The notes: generated by a model from the sequence alone, not told the origin. Positions 36,292 to 45,825 are shown, counted from the first letter of the stretch. The stretch: DNA of 54,631 bases from Lachnospiraceae bacterium (GCA_014804755.1 JAAUZE010000003.1:1-54631); one strand, 5' to 3'. Made by a program: numbers and translations.

Positions 36292-36945
36292 ATGAGTAAA
36301 AAATATCTGTGTTGGGGGAAGGTTCTGCTGGGCGTGATGTTGATCATGGCGGTTGCAATCGTATGCATGCAGCAGCGTAGGAAAGAGAATCGCATTGAAA
36401 AGGCGATTCAGATATATCAAGAGTTTATTTCCGGTGAACGAGATGTAAATGGTATCGATATGGATTATATCTCAATTCCAACGGGAGAACCGGATAAGCG
36501 ATATGCTACAAAGTATTTCATTTTGGATGTAAATGGAGATGGGATACCGGAACTGCATGTTCGAACCGGAAGAGACTACTTCATTTTTTCTTATGTTGAT
36601 GATGAATTGTTTATTTTACAGAGTTACGGATCCAATCCGGCACAATATACGCTGTTGGAAAATGGTTTTATCATTCATAAGCAATATTATGGGTATGAAG
36701 AATGGTGGGAGTGTTTTCAATTGGATTCGGCGGGAAATGAAGTGCAAAAAGTGACTTTTTCAAGATTGGATCAAAACGGGAACGGACGTTATGATGATGA
36801 AGATACATACAAATATAACGATGAGAAATGTAGCAGAGAGGAATGGCTGCAAAGAACAGGGATGTATTTGTATTTTGATTCTGAGGGGGCAGAGCAGATT
36901 CGTAATGAGATCGAGTGGCAGGTCTATTGTGAAATGAAATGGTAA
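36292..36945 (+). CDS. Exported protein with DVNGDG loop
   Basis: A 217-residue protein with an N-terminal anchor (VLLGVMLIMAVAIVCM). The body has the DxNxDG loop in ILDVNGDGIPELHVRTG and a second one (LDQNGNGRYDDED), the spacing seen in extracellular calcium-binding repeats. Such DVNGDGIPEL proteins are common as exported hypotheticals in Lachnospiraceae. Ribosome site is GATGGAGTTATGAATC before ATG. Confidence 0.68.
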   Translation: MSKKYLCWGKVLLGVMLIMAVAIVCMQQRRKENRIEKAIQIYQEFISGERDVNGIDMDYISIPTGEPDKRYATKYFILDVNGDGIPELHVRTGRDYFIFSYVDDELFILQSYGSNPAQYTLLENGFIIHKQYYGYEEWWECFQLDSAGNEVQKVTFSRLDQNGNGRYDDEDTYKYNDEKCSREEWLQRTGMYLYFDSEGAEQIRNEIEWQVYCEMKW

Positions 36946-37019
36946 ATAGGGGGTAACCTGATTGGATCAAAAATGGAATATCTGTTTATTAAATTCAATA
37001 CGAAACGGAGGAGTGCCTT

Positions 37020-38307
37020 ATGAAAAGAAAAATAGATGTGTGCATTCTTTTTGTTTGCTTGATTGTCATGACTTTCGGTTACTGGACCTTTAATGCCTAT
37101 GCGATAGAGATAAAAGAAGAAAATGTAAGGACGGCAGACAGGAACATCATACGGGATATGCAGGCTGATCGCGTTGAGGAGGAAGCTGAGGAGACAACAC
37201 CGTGTAATCCATATTTTTTTAAGGAAGATCGTGTAGTATTAACGACAAGGGCGGAGTATTTTATAGATCCGTTTGTGGAAGAGAATATCCACTTAAAGAT
37301 ATATAAGGTGCATGTGTACGAGCACGGAACGGTGTATAAACTGGAGATAGAGCATGTAGGTTTTTTTGATGATGCCCGGTGGAATATCTATTTCTATGTT
37401 ATGGAAGATAAGATATACAGACTATGGTCATGGATTTATCAGGACGGTCAGGTCATTTCGTTTTATGATGATGACGAGTTGTTAGTGAGCGTCTTGGATA
37501 CGGATGAGAAGCTGATCGAAAATGGAGTCATAGTCTGCCAAATGGAGGATATAACGGTAGACGAGGCAGACGGGGAGGGACGTTATCGCTACAGTATTTC
37601 CAGAGAGGATGATCTGATCACTTATTACAGATCCGATGTGCAGCCAAACGGAGAGAGGGGCTTTTATGAGTGGTTTATCTGGAAAGAAGGCGAAGGGCTG
37701 ATTGAATACGGGAGCGGTTATAAGGCAGGGGCAGATACCTTGTATTTATATGATATCGCCGTAGATACGGAGAAGGCTTTTTTCGATGATGACAATAAGG
37801 ATAAAAGAGAAAATCGGGCAGATATTTTTATTCATGGCTATGATGGCGCAAAACAGGATCAAGAGAATGAGATACAAAATTTGTTTTTTTATAATGCGAA
37901 TGAAACGAAGGTTACATATGAAGGCTATATTTGGCCGCTCAGTTATAGTAGAGAGATATGGACGGATGTCTGTTTGAATATCACGGAAATGGAAAGATTT
38001 GACGATGGAATTCTGTATACATTAGAGCTGGACCAGATCGATGTGGAGGATCCGTGGGATGGAATCACATGGGGAAGGAGATAGGAGGATTTACCGTTAT
38101 TACAATAATTATTATTACGGAACAAAGGCCTATCAACTGATGGTGTGGGAAAAAGGAAAGGGGCTCGTTTACTATATTTTTGGCGAGGGAAGTATGCGGA
38201 TGCATATAGAGTTTGGCGTAGATTTGGTGAAAGAGCGGAAAACGGAGTATGGATACCGATATGACATGTTTCACCAAAAGGAACAAGTTGGAATTGAGGG
38301 CCTTTGA
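37020..38307 (+). pseudogene. Exported protein gene broken by frameshift/deletion
   Basis: The frame from ATG 37020 encodes 354 residues with a signal sequence and at least one repeat unit (LEIEHVGFFDDARWNIYFYV ... WKEGEGLIEYGSGYKAGA). A second unit begins near 37960 (LNITEMERFDDGILYTLELD) but stops at 38084. The +1 frame from about 38060 continues its missing part (RIYRYYNNYYYGTKAYQLMV, then WEKGKGLVYYIFGEGS) to a stop at 38307. So the gene carries a frameshift, and the second unit is also shorter, suggesting an internal deletion. The first 354 residues could still be made. Ribosome site CGGAGGAGTGCCTT before ATG. Confidence 0.7.
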
Positions 38308-38351
38308 TCGTGTGAATAGCTGGTCGGTAAATGGGGGGTGTTTGATGTTGG
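38307..38351 (+). repeat. ~44-bp leader repeat, copy A
   Basis: ATCGTGTGAATAGCTGGTCG and the following bases up to the ATGTTGG start recur at 42333-42376 with one base gained and one changed. It carries the ribosome site (GGGGGGTG) of the YD-repeat protein gene. Confidence 0.85.
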
Positions 38352-40372
38352 ATAAGAAAAACCGTGATCACTGTAAAAAATCCATATGGGTCATAGCGGT
38401 GGCGGGGGTGGTGCTTGTGTCAGCCCTGATCTGCGTATTCGTGTATTACATAGGCAGGAACCAGCCAAAACAGATATCTTCTGTTACCATCATGTTCAGC
38501 GGGGTGGTGGAGGATACGCCGATTAAATTTGTGTCGTTTGAGTTGGCGGAAGGATTTGATAACATCGACGGCAAAAGCATCATTCAGGCAAGGACCGGAG
38601 CAGATGGGACCGCCAACTTTGAGGTGTCGGAGGGAGAATATACGCTCAGATGGCATTGGGAACGCTGTTACGATGGATATCAGAATGTCACGGTGCAGGG
38701 AGAGACAGACTTTTTACGAAAATGGCTGATCTGGGGACGGCAGAACCCTGATCAGCCGATAGAAGAACCCTGGGCATATATTCTTTTGGAATGGCAATCG
38801 GAGGGGAACCTGGATCTCTGTGTCTATCAGGAGGAGAATGGCAGATGTATCGGCATCGAACCGACAATGGATGCGGATGGAAGCTCTTTATATCGTGACG
38901 ATAACGGCGATCAGGGATATGAACTGGTGTATTTGAAGGATGCCGCGGTCGGAAATTATCGGATCTATGTGAAGGACTGTGACAGTATTCTGAACGACTG
39001 CGAGAGCAGAATGGAAGCGGAGGGGGTCTCAGTCAGCATCTATACGGCGCAGGGAGCCGTGTATCAAAAGAGCGCGGAAGCAGGGGAGAGTGCCGGCCTA
39101 TGGGAGTGTGCAAGTCTGTGTGGGGGAGAAGTTTCTGAGCAGGACCGGTATCTTTATGACCTGACGGATTATGCATGGGTGTTGAGGGACGGGGACGACC
39201 CGGCTTCATGGCTTGAAGGGGCATATATCAAGGAACAGGAGGTATATAAATATCCCGGCAACGGGTCGAAATATGATTCCGTCGAGAGAATGTTTTATGA
39301 TGCAGACGGAAACATGCTGACAGATATATTCTACTGTGCGGATGGCACTCCGGATTATAAGTATGAGTATGAATATGATGGGAACGGAAACAGAACTGCA
39401 AAGTACACTTTTCATTATAATATACTTGATCTGAATGACAGATGGGGCGAGCCATTTAAGGAGTATGAATGGGAATATGATGAAGACGGGGACATCAAAA
39501 GGGAACTCTACTATGATACGGATGGGTCGGTGCGCTTTCAAGAGGAATATGGGCGAGAATATGATGTGTCAGGGAACCTGACCAAAGAATGGCGCGTGGA
39601 AACTTCTTACTATGACAACCGGGATGACGTCCGGGTGTGTTACCAAGAGGAATATGAATATGAATATAAATATGACGCGGATGGACACCGGATAGCATAT
39701 TATTATGACACGCCGAGAGAGTGTGGAAGACGGGAATATGAATATGATGAAAATGGAAAAGAAACCGTCTGCTATATATACAGCCCATATTATGGGGACG
39801 GAGAAGTTACGTTCAGATTGTCGGGATGGGGTGAATCCGAGTATGATGAATATGGAAATCTGAAAGCCTATTCTACGTATTATTACAATAATGAAATGCA
39901 GTGCGTATTGGACACTGTCAAAGAATATGAATATGATCAGGACGGAAACTGTATTGCTGAATATTGGTGCAGTTATTCCGCGGACGGGGAGCCGGAAGAT
40001 TGGTCTAGGTATGAGTACAACGAAAATGGAGACTATACCCTGATGGCCGAAGGGTATGGGGAATTTTATACAACACAGCGGATATATGAATATGATGAGA
40101 AGGGGAATAAGACGGCATGGTGTGTTTACCAGTATGACGGGAATGAAGTATCACCGGTTCGTAGCTATGAATATGAATATGAGCGTGAATATGATGACAT
40201 GGGAAACCTGACGCAGTATAAGGTGTTTGAGAATGGACTCTTATCTTGGTCGGACCAATATGTGTATGATGCAAGGGCAGGCCTGAAGATTGCATATCGC
40301 TATAATAAAGACAGCTCTTTAACAAAAACAATAACCATATATGGCTTTGGAGAAAATGCTGCAGAGGATTGA
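38345..40372 (+). CDS. Membrane-anchored YD-repeat-like surface protein
   Basis: A 675-residue protein. After an anchor (SIWVIAVAGVVLVSALICVF) come a carboxypeptidase-regulatory-like beta domain (~40-120; GADGTANFEVSEGEYTLRW), a DUF2135/PPC-like domain (~130-250), and then about ten copies (~338-632) of a YxYDxxGN repeat, e.g. YEYDGNGNRTAKY, YEYDENGKETVCY, YEYDQDGNCIAEY, similar to YD repeats of RHS proteins. No C-terminal toxin domain is seen. ATG 38345 lies within the leader repeat with GGGGGG upstream; earlier codons in the frame overlap the broken gene before it. The function may be surface binding or RHS-like shell formation. Confidence 0.75.
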   Translation: MLDKKNRDHCKKSIWVIAVAGVVLVSALICVFVYYIGRNQPKQISSVTIMFSGVVEDTPIKFVSFELAEGFDNIDGKSIIQARTGADGTANFEVSEGEYTLRWHWERCYDGYQNVTVQGETDFLRKWLIWGRQNPDQPIEEPWAYILLEWQSEGNLDLCVYQEENGRCIGIEPTMDADGSSLYRDDNGDQGYELVYLKDAAVGNYRIYVKDCDSILNDCESRMEAEGVSVSIYTAQGAVYQKSAEAGESAGLWECASLCGGEVSEQDRYLYDLTDYAWVLRDGDDPASWLEGAYIKEQEVYKYPGNGSKYDSVERMFYDADGNMLTDIFYCADGTPDYKYEYEYDGNGNRTAKYTFHYNILDLNDRWGEPFKEYEWEYDEDGDIKRELYYDTDGSVRFQEEYGREYDVSGNLTKEWRVETSYYDNRDDVRVCYQEEYEYEYKYDADGHRIAYYYDTPRECGRREYEYDENGKETVCYIYSPYYGDGEVTFRLSGWGESEYDEYGNLKAYSTYYYNNEMQCVLDTVKEYEYDQDGNCIAEYWCSYSADGEPEDWSRYEYNENGDYTLMAEGYGEFYTTQRIYEYDEKGNKTAWCVYQYDGNEVSPVRSYEYEYEREYDDMGNLTQYKVFENGLLSWSDQYVYDARAGLKIAYRYNKDSSLTKTITIYGFGENAAED

Positions 40373-40412
40373 AAGTATTATGGGATCGAGGAAATGCTAT
40401 GGGGACTAAAAT

Positions 40413-41436
40413 ATGGTGGAAATAAGACGAAAAGTGGGACTGGCATTGTGCTGTATGATCGTAATAACCGCCTGCGGACAGCAGAAGGAAGGCGTGAGCT
40501 CGTGGGGAGAGAGGACAGAAACAGAAGACCTATCGGAATCAAGGGTGGATTCTGATGATGAAATCAGTGCCCTTCCGGGGCAAGAACCGTCCGCAGTTGG
40601 TGGGGAAACAGATAACGGGAATGAAAGTGTGGAAGCGGGAAAACTGGACGAGGATTCAGAAGAGGCCGATCAGGCAACGGGGGGAGAGTGCTTTCCCTAT
40701 GATTACTATGAGGCAAATGAACCATGGGTCATAGCCGAGGTTGAGGAGGGAAAAGAGTTTATTGGAAGCTTCCTCCCCCCTACGGAGTCTGATTGGATAC
40801 TCACCAGAAAGCTACCGACCTGGGGAGATTCATGGTTATAGAAAGGACAGGGAAGTCATCATTGGGGAAAATGTGGGAATGGGTCTGTTTCAATCAGAGC
40901 GCCTTGCTGTGGTCAGGGAAGGGATCAAGAACATGTTTATCGATATCATCCGTGGGAGGGGAGAAGGTGCGGAGGAGTATCTGGAATATTTTGCCAGCCC
41001 GGCACTTTTGGAAGCGATGAGGTTTTTTCTGGAAACGGAACTGGCGGAGGACTGGATACTTCTGCAGGCACCTTATTTGGATAATTATGCAGGGAATACA
41101 ATTGAAATTCTGTATCAGAGTGGAGACGGCTGGTATGACGATTATGCAGGGACTATAGATCAGATTGTGTGGCTGGGTGGTTCCAGATGGGATAATGGAA
41201 ATAATGAGGTTGTCATACAGCCGGCGGAGACAGATACACATTATTATTTTGCTTATTATTTTAATGCAGATTACCGGGCCATGGAATATGGGAAGTATGA
41301 TGATGCAATATTCCTCAAGTTCAGTTGTTCCGTTTCCAAGGAGACTGGACTGATTGATGAACTTAATATATCGCACCGCTATCTGTGCAGGCATGATGCG
41401 GAGACCCTCCGCTGGGACTATAACTATGGATGTTAA
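40413..41436 (+). pseudogene. Lipoprotein gene with frameshift
   Basis: The N-terminal frame (40413-40841) begins with a lipoprotein signal (LALCCMIVITACGQQ; lipobox ITAC) and an acidic linker, then ends at a stop after TWGDSWL. The +1 frame continues directly from about 40838 as YRKDREVIIGENVGMGLFQS and runs about 200 more residues to 41436. The parts clearly belong together, so a one-base change near 40838 broke the gene. A sequencing error cannot be excluded. Intact length would be about 340 residues. Function unknown. Confidence 0.7.
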
Positions 41437-41464
41437 GGGGTATAGGGAATTTTAGACATTTTGG

Positions 41465-42325
41465 TTGATGGGGGAGAGAATATTGATAATTGGCATGAAA
41501 GCGTATTTGGACGATGTATGGATGACCAAACATAGGAAAGCATGTTATTTTGTGATATTTGTTATTCTATTGGGACTCTGTCAGCCGCTGCACGTCCAAG
41601 CAGACGGGGAGAATGGCGCGGGTTACGAGATTCATACTAAGTGGTATGAAAGATGGCCGGACAACAGGAGAGTGATCATCAAGTTTGCGAAAATCACTGG
41701 AATCGAAGACCAAAGGATCTGTGATAATATCAATTATATACTGGAGAGGGAAGCATTCCGCCTTGCAGGAACATTTATACCTTACGATATAAAAAGGAAA
41801 AGTGAAAATATATTACAGGCAATTAGTAAGCTTCAGGACCAGGCGATTTGGATTGACTATGAAATACTTTATCGGGATGACAAAATGCTTAGTATTGAGA
41901 TTCACGGTGGGACGTGTCACTATACAGAGGACGGGGAAGTTTATCTTTCTGCCGATTCGGAGCATGCTGTTTTGTTTGATATAAGGACAGGGAGAAAGTT
42001 GGAACTATCAGATTTTGTGGAACTGGACAGGAGAATCATTGATTACCGGGCGGATGATTATCAGGTTCCTGATTATAATAGCGCGGCGCAAACATTGTAC
42101 TACAGTTTCATGGATGCTTTTGGGGTGTACGAAGATGACAATGAAAAAGATCAATTTCATCGAAGAATGAATATAGAAGAAGCATTGGAATGGTTGAGGG
42201 ATGGATCAATCGAATGGGCAGTTGTCGAAAACAAGACATTGCTGTTATATCTATATGTTTCTTCAAGGGAGCAAGCATGGATCGAGATTCCATATTCCTA
42301 TATCGAGGAATTTGCTTACTATTGA
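41465..42325 (+). CDS. Exported protein, DUF3298-like C-terminus
   Basis: A secreted or anchored protein of up to 286 residues with signal sequence (ACYFVIFVILLGLCQPLHVQADG). The body resembles the DUF4163/DUF3298 pair of RsiV-type extracytoplasmic proteins: GTCHYTEDGEVYLSADSEH, a Leu-Ser-Asp-Phe segment (GRKLELSDFVELD) and the final WIEIPYSYIEEF. Start is uncertain; TTG 41483 with GGGGGAG upstream, ATG 41495 and ATG 41522 are all possible. Confidence 0.65.
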   Translation: MMGERILIIGMKAYLDDVWMTKHRKACYFVIFVILLGLCQPLHVQADGENGAGYEIHTKWYERWPDNRRVIIKFAKITGIEDQRICDNINYILEREAFRLAGTFIPYDIKRKSENILQAISKLQDQAIWIDYEILYRDDKMLSIEIHGGTCHYTEDGEVYLSADSEHAVLFDIRTGRKLELSDFVELDRRIIDYRADDYQVPDYNSAAQTLYYSFMDAFGVYEDDNEKDQFHRRMNIEEALEWLRDGSIEWAVVENKTLLLYLYVSSREQAWIEIPYSYIEEFAYY

Positions 42326-42332
42326 CCGCACA

Positions 42333-42376
42333 ATCGTGTGAATAGCTGGTCGGTAAATGGGGGTGTATGATGTTGG
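42333..42376 (+). repeat. ~44-bp leader repeat, copy B
   Basis: Second copy of the leader repeat at 38307-38351, again directly carrying the ribosome site (GGGGGTGT) and start codon of an island gene. Confidence 0.85.
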
Positions 42377-44223
42377 GCGAGAAAAAAAGTATCATGATAC
42401 TGTTTTTGGTGGCAGTACTTCTCAGTGGCTGTGCAGGAAAGAATCTCCGTCAGGAAGAGAATCCAATGGCGGTGCTGCCCACCGACATAGGGAAGTTGCC
42501 TGCTAATACCGGAGAGGATCAGGATGGGGATGGAACAGATGTCGGAGAGACAGAGGCGGGCGGAGCAGAACCGCAGTCGGAAGAATATGCCGCGTTGGAG
42601 CGGTTCGGTACATATTTAGAATACCTTCTGAAAGAGGGGGACAGGGAAGAACTGGAGCAGTATGTGATTTCCAGAACACTGACATGGGATGAGGTGGCTG
42701 CAATGGCGGATTTAAGCCCCGCATTTGCACATTTTTCCGGTTATGTGGAACTTCACTCTAATTCGGATGGAGCGATTTTGGTAGAGGCGGATGTGAACGG
42801 GGACGGTTTGAAAGATCTGATCGAGTATCTGCCGGATGTAGGGGATAACAGCAATACCCCTTATCCGAGTCAATACAGTCTCACCATTTATGAAAATCGG
42901 GGGGAACAGGGATATGGTGTTATGTATTTCCAACCCTACTTTGCTACGAGTGTGGGATGCTTTGAGTATATTTCCGTGCTCCAATATGAAGGCGGGATCT
43001 TTTGTATGTTTGAAAAAAATAAGATTCCGCTTGAGAAGGGGCCGTTCATAACCATTTACCAAATCCAGGACGGCGCATTGACGGGACGACTCACCATGGA
43101 CTATGAATATACGGATGTGGACTGTGAAGTCCTATTCTGCAAAAGCGGCATGGAGGAATGGGCGGAAGAATTAAGTAGAAATGCAATGGATTATTATATG
43201 GAAGATTATCGATTGAGGGAAAAATTGTTTGTGGGTGATGCGGAGGAAATATTGGAGAAGGAGTCAGAGGAATATGCCTTCCTAGAGCGGATAGGAAGGG
43301 AAGAGGCGGAGGAGTATCGGAATAGATATTTGGATAGGTACCGGGAACTGACGGGAAGTGAGAATCTTTACGCCTCTTATGCCGCGGGATTCGTTGGCAG
43401 CGGAGGATGTCGAAGCGATCTTGATAACGATGGGGAACCGGAGTTATATGCGCAGATGACGGCTGTTCTTGGGCTTCATGGTGGTTTTAGGTGTCGTAAT
43501 TACCTTACCGGGGAACTGTATGGAAAGGGGAAGCATGAAGCGGAAAGCGGACTTTTATATTCCATGGAAAATGAGGGAGAGAGGACAGATTTTGAGAAGC
43601 TTTGCGGTCTGGACATCTGGTCGTCAGATGACATCCCGCAGGCGTTTTGGGTGGAACAGTGTGGGGAAGAAAATATCACATTTATGAAGTATTATGACAG
43701 GCATTATTTCACATGCCTGATCGAGGGATATTGCATCAAAGAAGGGAGTTATGAAACAGTGCTGTCTATCCGCTATCGGCCGATAATCTCCAATGCTCCG
43801 GTGTATGAATGGCATGGGGAGAACGAAGACGAAGGTGCGCTCTCCTATACGATACATTTGCCTGATGGCAGAGATATCCGGTATCCATATCCGGTTTTGT
43901 ATGGCTTGGAGGATATGGAGATTCAAAATCAGATCAACGATACGATGGAAGCGCTCTTGCAGGAAAAAATAGATACTTTTTTTGTATGGGAAGAGGGGCA
44001 GGAGCGTCGGATATGGGACGGAGCATGGTGCAATGTTTTGTATGCTGCTAAGGAGAAACTGGTTCTGAACTATATAATCTGTTATGAACATGAAGGATGG
44101 GAAAGAGTGTATGGAGAGGATGTCTGTTTGGAGATGGATCTGATGAATGGAGAAGTTCTGCTTTCTGATTATTGGGAATCTGAATGGAAAGACTGCACGT
44201 TCAAGGTGGAGCCGACATGGTAG
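42367..44223 (+). CDS. Large lipoprotein with two DxDxDG-type loops
   Basis: A 618-residue lipoprotein (IMILFLVAVLLSGCAGK; lipobox LSGC). Residues ~30-75 are an acidic linker. The globular body has VEADVNGDGLKDLIEYL (~139) and SDLDNDGEPELYAQ (~352), loops typical of FG-GAP/EF-like metal sites, and a C-terminal part with YRPIISNAPVYEWHGENEDE and IHLPDGRDI that resembles DUF3298-type extracytoplasmic domains. Last gene of the island; its terminator hairpin copy lies 83 bases downstream. Function unknown. Confidence 0.75.
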   Translation: MMLGEKKSIMILFLVAVLLSGCAGKNLRQEENPMAVLPTDIGKLPANTGEDQDGDGTDVGETEAGGAEPQSEEYAALERFGTYLEYLLKEGDREELEQYVISRTLTWDEVAAMADLSPAFAHFSGYVELHSNSDGAILVEADVNGDGLKDLIEYLPDVGDNSNTPYPSQYSLTIYENRGEQGYGVMYFQPYFATSVGCFEYISVLQYEGGIFCMFEKNKIPLEKGPFITIYQIQDGALTGRLTMDYEYTDVDCEVLFCKSGMEEWAEELSRNAMDYYMEDYRLREKLFVGDAEEILEKESEEYAFLERIGREEAEEYRNRYLDRYRELTGSENLYASYAAGFVGSGGCRSDLDNDGEPELYAQMTAVLGLHGGFRCRNYLTGELYGKGKHEAESGLLYSMENEGERTDFEKLCGLDIWSSDDIPQAFWVEQCGEENITFMKYYDRHYFTCLIEGYCIKEGSYETVLSIRYRPIISNAPVYEWHGENEDEGALSYTIHLPDGRDIRYPYPVLYGLEDMEIQNQINDTMEALLQEKIDTFFVWEEGQERRIWDGAWCNVLYAAKEKLVLNYIICYEHEGWERVYGEDVCLEMDLMNGEVLLSDYWESEWKDCTFKVEPTW

Positions 44224-44306
44224 GAAAGTGAGAATATCAATATGGTTTCTAAGAAAGTTATGACTGGATTCAGAAGATGGATTTTGGTCTGTATACAATA
44301 CTGCTT

Positions 44307-44349
44307 CAATAGAAAAGACCTTTGGCATGTGCCAAGGGTCTTTTCTATG
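44307..44349. terminator. Terminator hairpin, right copy of island-flanking repeat
   Basis: CAATAGAAAAGACCTTTGGC and its complementary arm form the same hairpin as at 31753-31798, with 40 of 42 core bases identical. It lies between convergent transcripts (island on +, secreted small protein on -) and can act in both directions. Confidence 0.85.
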
Positions 44350-44399
44350 TGCGCCTAGCGTCCTCTCGATTGTGTAGCCGTTAGAATGTAAACGAAAAC

Positions 44400-44657
44400 T
44401 TAAGGCTGGTATTCACCGACATAGATCCAGTCACCGATCCAGTTTCTTGTGGAAGCATTATAAAGTCGTTTATAAACTTTTCCATTCTCTATTTTATAAA
44501 TCCATCTCAGAGCGTTAGATTGAGGCTCTATAGAGTCGTCATACTGTATTATTGCGGAGCTGTTTTCCGCAGCTAAAACAGTGCCTGCTGGCAACAGGAA
44601 ACACGCAGCTAAAGATACGCCAAGGGTTGCAAATAATACTTTCATTCTAGGTTTCAT
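44400..44657 (-). CDS. Small secreted protein
   Basis: An 85-residue protein with a clear signal peptide (VLFATLGVSLAACFLLPAGT then VLAAE) and a mature part of about 54 residues rich in aromatic residues (LRWIYKIENGKVYKRLYNAS, TRNWIGDWIYVGEY). The Trp/Tyr pattern recalls choline-binding or bacteriocin-like repeats but is too short to place. It overlaps the M56 protease gene by 11 bases and has AGGAGA upstream, so it is co-expressed with the regulatory pair and may be its output or signal. Confidence 0.7.
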   Translation of the reverse strand: MKPRMKVLFATLGVSLAACFLLPAGTVLAAENSSAIIQYDDSIEPQSNALRWIYKIENGKVYKRLYNASTRNWIGDWIYVGEYQP

Positions 44658-45825
44658 CGATTAAGTCTCCTTCTTTGTTATATATTTTTATCCCTTCGGG
44701 ATAATACTCGAGCGAAGATTCTGTTCCAATATAAATATCATTCATATAAACTTCATAATTTGAAGAATCAATTTGAATAAAATACGTGTTGTCCGGTGTG
44801 GGAATCATGAATGATTCTTCCATTTGCGGCGAATAATATTCCGCTTCCAATATGAAGGAATAGGAAAACAGACAAACACCAGCCATTGAAAGCGTCAATA
44901 AGATACCGGTCCATCGTTTTCTCCAATTGCCGGAATCCTGCACAAGCATGGTGATGCGTCTTTTTAAGTCGGTTTCTTTTGACTGCACAAAAAAGCAGCC
45001 GTTCCGCGCGATAAAACGGGGTGTATGCGAAGAATACAGGATAGCATTCTTTTTTATGTATAAGAGACATTCCGCGTAGCGAGCCGTGATGTCCGGTGAT
45101 TTCTGTGTGATGCGGTCATCGATATTCATTTCTAACAGCGTGTTCGTCTGGTGATAGACGAGTATGCACGCGGGATTCCACCAATAAATTATCGATAAGA
45201 TGCGGACGGCTCCCTTGATCAGAAAATCATGATGAAAATAATGCAGCGCCTCGTGGGAAAGGACGTAGTACAGCTGATCGGTTGAGAGCGATAAATGGTC
45301 GGGTAAAATGATAGCAGGCTCTCTGCGACCGAATAGAATAGGGAAAGCCAGGTTTGGCAGTTCGATCACACGAAAACAATTGCGTTTCCCTCGCTGACCG
45401 CATAGCTTATCCAGTATTTCTTGATACTTTGGCTCCTTTGTTTTATCCTGTCCGTATTTCAGGATATAGTTTTTCGTATGCCGGTAATCATGAATGTACA
45501 GTACAAGATGAATGAGAATACCGACTACCCAAAGGATTTCAAAAAGGTTCCAAAAAGAGAGGGGAATATTAAAAAAATGTATTTGGTACTCCTGAAAGTA
45601 GGATACTATTTGGGATAACACATAGGGCAGATAAATATTGGTAGAAAACGGGAATTCATAAGGAATGAGAAGCCGGACGACCGTTAGTAAAACAAAGAAA
45701 GCCAGTACTTTATAACCAAGGCGCGCCATGGTCTTTCCGCGGAGAAAAAGTACAGCGATCAGACCGGCAAGGATGTTGCTGGTTAATAATGCCATAAGAA
45801 CCGTCGAGAACGTAAAATGCAGCAT
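44647..45825 (-). CDS. BlaR1-like M56 membrane metalloprotease
   Basis: A 392-residue integral membrane protein of peptidase family M56 (BlaR1/MecR1). It has about four N-terminal helices, the zinc motif HEALH in VLSHEALHYFHHDF, the downstream glutamate in NTLLEMNIDDRI, and another helix near residue ~305-322. BlaR1 proteins cleave a BlaI-type repressor after an outside signal. The penicillin-binding sensor is missing: only ~65 residues (PTPDNTYFIQIDSSNYEVYM...) lie outside, so it probably senses something else. ATG 45825 has AAGGAGATGTT upstream. It is paired with the BlaI-type gene next to it. Confidence 0.85.
   Translation of the reverse strand: MLHFTFSTVLMALLTSNILAGLIAVLFLRGKTMARLGYKVLAFFVLLTVVRLLIPYEFPFSTNIYLPYVLSQIVSYFQEYQIHFFNIPLSFWNLFEILWVVGILIHLVLYIHDYRHTKNYILKYGQDKTKEPKYQEILDKLCGQRGKRNCFRVIELPNLAFPILFGRREPAIILPDHLSLSTDQLYYVLSHEALHYFHHDFLIKGAVRILSIIYWWNPACILVYHQTNTLLEMNIDDRITQKSPDITARYAECLLYIKKNAILYSSHTPRFIARNGCFFVQSKETDLKRRITMLVQDSGNWRKRWTGILLTLSMAGVCLFSYSFILEAEYYSPQMEESFMIPTPDNTYFIQIDSSNYEVYMNDIYIGTESSLEYYPEGIKIYNKEGDLIDET

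Noticed and set aside
31940-44223. Island as a prophage or transposon
   Set aside because: No integrase, transposase, replication or phage structural gene is present; only the flanking repeats hint at mobility.
43624-44328. 234-codon minus-strand frame
   Set aside because: It is antisense to the large lipoprotein and begins in the terminator hairpin.
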